Source of the DNA: Physcomitrium patens
Lineage: Eukaryota > Streptophyta > Bryopsida > Funariales > Funariaceae
Assembly (NCBI RefSeq): GCF_000002425.4
Contig: NC_037270.1
Span: forward strand, 4,755,304 to 4,819,303
Direction: 5' to 3'
Length of the DNA stretch: 64,000 bases
The notes beneath the pieces were generated by a model. The model was not told where the DNA came from, did not search any database, and saw only the letters and a program-made list of their open reading frames with translations. This document shows positions 58,200-64,000 of the stretch, in pieces. Position 1 is the stretch's first letter. The number at the start of each line of letters is the position of its first letter. The position numbers were made by a program, and so were the translations under genes.

Positions 58200-60520
58200 T
58201 TGTTCCTTCTACAAATTAGCAATTGTAAGCCTTGCCAATATGTAATGATACTCCATTGATGAAGATTGAGATCATAGAGTTTAATAATTGGCCATTGGAA
58301 TTAAAACAACATCATATTGGTACTACAACACAAATATTATTTTTTGATGATCATTTAAATTATGAAAGATGATGATTTAATATTTTGATGGCCTTATAAA
58401 TTTAATAATTCAAAAGAAGCTTATATCTAAATTCATTGTCAAGAATTATTAGTTCTAAACTTGATTGAATTATTTAATGGCAAGTAAGCTTGTACTATAA
58501 TTATGCTTCTAAAAGGTATGTTTTTAGTAACTTAGTAGAAAAGAAAATAAATAGAGATTATTATTATATTAATTATAAGATCAAGTTGGATTGATATTAA
58601 ATGCTAATGCCAAAATAATTATTTGATGTACAAATATTTTCTTGAGTTTTTAATACTTTGAACTTGTAATCTAACTATCACCAAATGCCATTACTTGGAA
58701 GATTAGATGAATATAATATTTTAAAAATTTACTTAAAAAAATAAAGATTAATACTATTATTAGAAATTTCTTTTATATAGCTTTAAGAATATAACAATTG
58801 AATTTCAAAGGTTCATAGATCAATTTTTGATTGACTTATCATTTGCTAGATATTAAATTTATAGTGTTATTATTTTTAATAGCAATCCATGTGATCATGT
58901 GAAGTATTTACAAGAAATTTTTGAGCAATTATTATAATAGAAATTATATTTATTCAATGATAAGTGTAAATTCTTCCACAATTGATTATCATACTTAGGC
59001 AATATAATTGTTTTGTAAGGTCTTAGTATGCAAGAAGAAAAAATAGTTCTTTTGTAGAAGATTTCAATATCAATCAATGTTTTATAACTTTGAGCTTTTT
59101 TTAGTTTAAAAATTATTACTATCAATTTATTAAGAAATTTAGCTTGAGTTCGAAGTATTTAACTATTATTACTAGAAAAAATAAATTCTAGACTTAAAAT
59201 TATGAGCAATATTAGTCATTTGATACATTGAAATAAAAATTGGATTTAACTTAAGTGCTTTAATATCCAAATGCTGTAAAATAATTTAGTTACATACAAA
59301 TTGGAGTGTGGTATAATTTGGAATAGTCTTAGTACAAAAAGATGAAATAATATACAAATATTTTATTGAATTTACTTTTAGAAGAAAAAATAATATAGAG
59401 TCTGACTAATTATTTGATGATGGAAAAGCTTTGGTAGAAATTTGGGCTATTATTCACTTTTATTCTTATTTGTATAGAAAAAAATTTATATAGATGATTA
59501 ACCAATAATCTTTGAAGTAGCTTATGGAATCAAATAAATTTATTATCAAGCTTATTGGATAGACATTGTTGCTTCAAGAATATGACTTTGAAGTTTTGCA
59601 TTGGATATATATTATTAATTTGGATGAAGGCACAATTGTTTTGTAATCAAAGTCCTTTAGAAGAAGTTTTAACTAAAACTTGAGGCTTAAAAATTATGAT
59701 AATGAACTAGTTCTTGAATGGCATATACTAACATATCTTATTTTGATATTAAGCCCTACATTTGTAATTTGTGATTAAGTTTGAAATAAAAATTTGATAG
59801 GATTTAAGTATTCAGAAATATATGAGAGGAATTTATAATTTTGAAAAAGCCTCAGCAAGGGAGATTTATTTTAGCTATCTTCAATATAGAGCCAAATAGA
59901 ATTAGTCACCAAGAAGCAAGGTTTTCTTAAAAAAAAGGTTTGTTATTCCTTGTGTGGTTTGATGAAACTAAGCACATAGTTCTAAGGCTATATTATAGAT
60001 TTTTTTAGATATATTAATTATATGTGGTGCTTAGAAATTTTAGAATACACATAATATATTCTCTATTGCATTAGCATACTTATATGTATCAGTAAGTTAC
60101 TACATATGTTTCTTAGTGTAAAGTGTGAAATTAAACCAAATTAGATTTTGAACTTTATCCATCATGGGTTTAAGCTACTCTTGATCTTTTGATATTATTA
60201 AGTTGCTTGATATCATCTTATATATAATTAAATATATATTGGTGATAGTAGAGAATTTAATATAGGCAATAAACTTATGGCTGTCACAAAATTCTTCAAA
60301 ATTAGCAACTATAATTATTCTTAATCATATTTTGGTATGTTTTGGAGCACATATTGAAATCTTGATAGATCATGTAAAGAAGTTCTTTAGATCTTTTGAG
60401 GCTTTTTATACTAAAGATTTGATAGATCATTATACCATCTTTAAGAATCATCTTAAGATAATTGACTTAAATAAATATGATGTTTAAATTGTCAAGTGTG
60501 ATTTATAAAAGTACAAATTG
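58200..60520 (+). pseudogene. Element F: decayed Ty3 pol of a second lineage
   Basis: Plus-strand pol read through many stops. RT thumb entry D-H-V-K-Y-L-Q-E-I-F-E-Q-L and L-S-Y-L-G-N-I-I-V lie at 58890-59010. RNase H/connection block L-L-L-Q-E-Y-D-F-E-V-L-H and I-N-L-D-E-G lie near 59565-59630. Integrase core traces lie at 60225-60480 (V-I-V-E-N-L; F-G-A-H-I-E-I-L-I-D-H; F-E-A-F-Y-T-K-D). The order RT-RH-INT is Ty3. The L-Q-E-Y-D-F-E-V block fits the moss gypsy lineage I know as ending N-L-D-A-D-G-L, and differs from chromoviruses A-C. No LTRs located. Confidence 0.65.
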
Positions 60521-60701
60521 TTTCATGGCAACTATTATAATTGAAACTTAATATTATGATAGATTATAATAAATTATTATTATAATAAGCAAGTATTTAT
60601 ATTATTTTTTAATTTTTACAATTTAATATATGCATAAAAATCAACTCTATCAAGCTCAATATATAAAAAACTAGTTCTAGTTATAAACTTAGATGACTTC
60701 A

Positions 60702-60943
60702 TGTGAAAAATATCCTTATTTATTCTAATAAATATCTAGATAATATAAATAGATAAAAATAGGTAAATAAAATTTGATTAATAAATTAACTATGTATTTT
60801 ATATATTAGTAACTTATGATACAAGTTGGACATATGGCACATATATAAAAAGCTTATCTTGCAAATTAGACATGTGTCTTATGAGTTGGACACATATGAA
60901 AGGTCCTATAGAATATGGCTACATAGCTCCTAATTAGATAGTA
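60702..60943 (+). repeat. Element E 5' LTR, left part (interrupted)
   Basis: Strongly AT-shifted version of the A/C LTR, ending GGTCCTATAGAATATGGCTACATAGCTCCTAATTAGATAGTA (read in pieces) where intact LTRs have GGTCCTATAGAACGT...TAGTTAGATAGTA. Continues at 62852 after the Tc1 insertion. Confidence 0.82.
60942..60943. other. TA target duplication, left
   Basis: TA at the junction with the Tc1-like element. The intact family LTR has GATAGTATATATAG here; joining 60943 to 62854 restores that pattern. Confidence 0.85.
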
Positions 60944-61172
60944 TAGTGACTCAAAAAAATATTTTGATATTGATATATTTTGAAAAGAATAATATATTAT
61001 AGATGAATTGTAGTGAATAATGACACGTGGTTTATATAGCAAATAAAGTATTATTTTACAGCTACCAAATGAATCTAAGTTGAAAAGAATCCATTAAGTA
61101 ATTATGAAGCTATTACCAATCCAATTTAAAATAGTATTGAAACAATTTTTTGAATGTAGTATCTAATTACAT
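60944..61172 (+). repeat. Tc1-like element, left terminal inverted repeat
   Basis: About 229 bp. Shared phrases with the right repeat (inverted) include TAGTGAATAATGA, AGCAAATAAAGTA, AATCCATTAAGTAATT and ATAGTATTGAAA. Roughly 85% similar by eye. Confidence 0.85.
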
Positions 61173-61176
61173 ATCA

Positions 61177-62192
61177 TTACTTTGTAGGACCTCCTTCGGC
61201 CTTGATAATTGCTTTCAACTTCCTAGGCATACTTTCTATTAACTTTTGGGACAAAAGTCCTTCAATATTATTCTATTTTGCAGCTATTTATTTCCATAAT
61301 TTCCAAACTCCCTTTGGTTTTATCTTCTAAGTATCGACCTAGCATTTGAGGTGCTCCCAAAGATGTTCAATGGAATTAAGATCAAGAGACGAAGCAAGCC
61401 AATCCATTACTTTAATTCCATGATGATTAAACCATTTACATGTTAATTTTGAGTTATGCTTAAGATCATTATGTTGCTAAAAAATAACCTCTTTTTCAGA
61501 ATTGTTAGATTTTTCAATGTTAGGAAGTAGGTTTTTTTCAAGAATTATTACAAATTACTTGGTATCCATCCTCCCCTCAATCTTTGTCATCCTTCCAATT
61601 CCATTCCATCCTATATAATTCCATACTATTATATTTCCACTCCCATGCTTAAGTGTTTTTTGGATCTTCTTGTCAAGTAAGGATTGACCTTTTTGTTTCC
61701 ACACCCACTTTCTGTCATCTGATCCAAATCAATTAATTTTTGTCTCATTCAACCAAATAATCTGCTTTCAATCATCGATAGTTTATTCTTTGTACTTCAC
61801 AGCAAAATCCAAGCATTGTTTTTTATGGCAAGTAGATAGTAGTAGCTTTTTTTCTTCACCACAGCTTTCAAATTCAATTTCTTGAGAACATTTCAAATGG
61901 TTTGGATTGACATAGGATTAATGATAATATTGTTAAGATTTTTAGCAACCTCAACAGGATTTTCAGCCTTCTTAGTATTGAATTGGCAAATGATTGTTCT
62001 TTCATTTACTATAATGAGCTTTTTTAGTCTACTTAATTTAAGATTCTTCTTATTAAAAGTAATCTTTTTTGTTAGCCTAAAAATAATAGCTTTATTATAA
62101 CCAAGTTCAGAAGCAATTTGACCATAAGTTTTTTGAGAATAAAGAAGAGCAAAGGTAATGTTGTTTTGAAAAGAATGAGGAATGGATGTCAT
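61177..62192 (-). pseudogene. Tc1-like transposase (DD34E family), inactive
   Basis: About 338 codons from ATG 62192 to TAA 61177, the usual Tc1 size. The first 99 residues are open (to 61893) and contain helix-turn-helix DNA-binding segments (Y-G-Q-I-A-S-E-L-G-Y near 62120). The catalytic part is in another frame after a shift near 61830. The first acidic position reads W-L-N-E-T-K-I-N (Asp to Asn) near 61748. The second region reads Q-H-N-D-L-K-H near 61470, with His at the expected catalytic Asp. The third keeps Glu in S-I-E-H-L-W near 61370. W-K-Q-K-G and G-S-G-N-I-I-V-W blocks support the family. At least seven stops. No catalytic activity expected. Confidence 0.88.
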
Positions 62193-62299
62193 AGTTGTTC
62201 AAAGAATTGTTAAGGATACAAGAATTTGACAAAAAAATATATCAAGATTAAAAAAAAAGAATGAGATTAATAGCAAAAGTGGTTCTAAAGTCTCATATT

Positions 62300-62470
62300 T
62301 ATACTACAATGAAAGTTACAAAAGTCTATGGTACTTCTATAGAAGTTTTTAGAAGTCTAAAGAGGCTTCTAGAAGCCTATGGAACTTTCTAAAAGATTGT
62401 GGGAGATTTTATAAGTATCTAGAAGGTTATAAAAATTCATAAAAGATTCTAGAAGGTCCTAGAATATGAT
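62300..62470 (-). promoter_or_regulatory. Putative transposase promoter: TATA box and heat-shock-like repeats
   Basis: Upstream of the transposase on the minus strand are GTATAAATATGAG (about 62294-62306) and, beyond it, GAAGTTTTTAGAAG, GCTTCTAGAAGCC (near 62371-62385) and ATTCTAGGACCTTCTAGAATC (about 62448-62468). TTC/GAA alternate at 2-base spacing, with one imperfect unit in the last. The arrangement parallels the LTR at 10055-10446. Confidence 0.5.
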
Positions 62471-62621
62471 AATTTGGAATATGTCCGTGCCAAGAATTGT
62501 AATTAAAAATGGTACTTTTATAGTTGCTAATAAGTATTAATAATATCATTAGATTAATAATGATATTTTCATAGTAAATTTAATGATGATAAAATTCTAT
62601 AATATTGAGTAATTAATAGAA

Positions 62622-62851
62622 TCCAAAAATCAAACACCACACTCAAAAAATTATTTCAATACTATTCCAAATTAGATTGATTATAGCTCCGCAATTACTT
62701 AATGGATTTTTTTCAACTTAAACTCATTTGGTAGTGTAAAAGAGTACTTTATTTGCTATACAAACCATGTATCATTATTCACTACCATTCATCTGAAATA
62801 CACCATCTTTTCCAAAATATGTCAACATTAAAATAATTTTTTGAATCACTA
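62622..62851 (-). repeat. Tc1-like element, right terminal inverted repeat
   Basis: About 230 bp, inverse of 60944-61172, ending ...TTGAATCACTA followed by the TA duplication at 62852-62853. Confidence 0.85.
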
Positions 62852-63070
62852 TATATATAGATGCAAGAGTGGGGCCTTTTCTTACTCGTATTAATTCTTA
62901 TCTTGCTTTTAATTTAGTTTCAAGGATCTTTAGTTTTCTTGACTTTTATAAATAGTGATTTTTAATAATATATATATATATATATATATTTATCTATTTT
63001 CTATGTACTTATCTTTTCTTAAAAAACATCTTATTTATTTATTTGAATTTATTGAGTTCTTTTTTTTATA
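62852..63070 (+). repeat. Element E 5' LTR, right part
   Basis: Resumes the LTR with TATATATAGATGCAAGAGTGGGGCC (read in pieces; intact LTR: TATATATAGAGACAAGAGTGAAGCC) and runs to a decayed end near 63070. The leader that follows keeps AATATTAGAGC near 63092-63102. Confidence 0.82.
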
Positions 63071-64000
63071 AATTTTTAAGAATATACTTATAATATTAGA
63101 GCTTTATCTTTTTTTAATTAACAATAGATTACTTCTTTCTTTTGATAAGTTATTAACATATTAAAAATTATGGATTATCCCTTTCTAAATTAATATTATT
63201 TTTAGAATGTTTTGTATTTTCAAGCCCTCTCTTTTATCTATCTTAAGCAATACTAGATATATTTTTTTATTATATTATTATAGCAAAGCTTTTTGAAATG
63301 AATAGTGCAATGACATAAATATAAGAACAATTAAAGAAATTAATGCTTGCAATGCATCAACTCAATTTGCCATCATAAGAAGTAATAACTTAGTAAGAAA
63401 TAAAGATATAGAAATATTTGAAGCTATTTCAACATCTATACGAAATTATGTTATTTTTTTAACTATAGAACATCCTTTAATTATTGGAGAATTAATTGTT
63501 GGAGAATTAAAAGTTATCTTGCTTAAGAAGTTTGATAGTACAAGATCAAAATTTTAAAGATTTATTAATCAAGTAAAACTATTGATTGAATTTCAATCCT
63601 AAAAATATTCAATTCTAAGATCATGAGTCAAGTTTATTAAAAAAATTATTTTTAAATTTTGGTTTATTGTAATCTTCATCTTTTCTTAAAACATCTTTTT
63701 TTAAAATATTAACTCAAGTAATTTACTTTGTTGTAAAGAATAATAATAAATTTTTTGAATTTTGATATGAGAGTCACATAAGTGGACTTAAATATTTTTA
63801 TAATTTAATGAAAATATCAACATCTTCTCAACACATACATTGGGACATAGAAGATATGCAAATTGATCCAATATGTTTCAAATTTATTATTGAGCAAAAA
63901 AAATACTTGTTATTATTAAAAAAGATTGTGTTATATTGAAGAAAACTTAAGCATATTGCTAAATATTGTCCAAAGAAGCAATCAAACCACCAAATAAAGA
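63071..64000 (+). pseudogene. Element E leader and gag, AT-shifted relic, runs off the window
   Basis: Homologous to element A/C leader and gag, heavily C-to-T/G-to-A changed. Recognisable points: the start region (GCAAAGCTTTTTGAAATGAATAG, in pieces) near 63285; ATGCTTGCAATGCATCAACTC near 63342; AAGTTTGATAGTACAAGATC near 63528; a deletion near 63610-63710; and the knuckle region ending AATATTGTCCAAAGAAG near 63961-63977. Stops are too numerous for any product. Pol would lie to the right of the window. Confidence 0.8.

Larger units (their letters stand above)
60944..62851 (-). mobile_element. Tc1-like DNA transposon (1,908 bp) nested in LTR E
   Basis: The element starts TAGTGACTCAAAAAAATATTT and ends with the complement of TAGTGATTCAAAAAATTATTT, the Tc1-type terminus (CAGTGxCTCAAAAAA) with first C changed to T. 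Inverted repeats of about 230 bp flank a transposase pseudogene on the minus strand. TA duplications and a reconstructable empty site in the LTR confirm the borders. Confidence 0.9.

Noticed and set aside
62470..62500. Fragment of the chromovirus LTR start (CACGGACATAT) inside the Tc1-like element
   Set aside because: Only about 11 bases match, which is expected by chance in a 64-kb repetitive window.

Overview
The window looks like nuclear DNA of a land plant, most likely a bryophyte such as a moss. The evidence is a plant-style UTP4 gene and an RRN3 gene of moderate GC set in very AT-rich DNA, Ty3 chromoviruses, a moss-type Ty3 gag, CCCTAAA-related repeats, and telo-box motifs in both gene introns. 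The species cannot be fixed from sequence alone. I see no bacterial gene, tRNA, rRNA or CRISPR array.

Layout. 1-2154: left-truncated Ty3-like gag/protease on the minus strand. 2240-9450: decayed plus-strand chromovirus B between AC-rich flanks that may be diverged LTRs; the right flank holds a degenerate telomere-like tract. 10055-10446: an isolated LTR with an array of perfect heat-shock elements ahead of a TATA box. 10447-20845: minus-strand Ty1/copia element split by a well-preserved chromovirus A (12920-19312, target duplication ATCCA). 21502-24846: UTP4, which appears broken. 27165-28594: GC-richer island bounded by inverted repeats. 29149-39495: two chromoviruses of A's family in an LTR-internal-LTR-internal-LTR array. 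42000-42430: telomere-like tract and a SINE-like repeat, the latter with a second copy at 28853-29105. 44543-47106: RRN3, intact, with an upstream ORF overlapping its start. 48163-52100: decayed LINE. 53150-53300: tRNA-like repeat. 58200-60520: decayed Ty3 element F of another lineage. 60702-64000: very AT-rich relic E of the chromovirus family, whose 5' LTR was cut by a Tc1-like DNA transposon (60944-62851) with ~230-bp inverted repeats and a TA target duplication.

The two host genes share a theme: RRN3 is a Pol I initiation factor and UTP4 an SSU processome subunit, both ribosome biogenesis. RRN3 looks functional; UTP4 lacks the region for about three WD40 blades and carries stops and a frameshift. 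The remainder is a stratified graveyard of transposons whose nesting gives relative ages. The strongest signals are the heat-shock-type LTR, the Tc1 element in a plant LTR, and a 1,548-bp tract identical between two inverted chromovirus copies whose flanks differ by several percent, which implies gene conversion or an assembly artefact.

All calls come from reading the sequence and the translations; no database search was possible.
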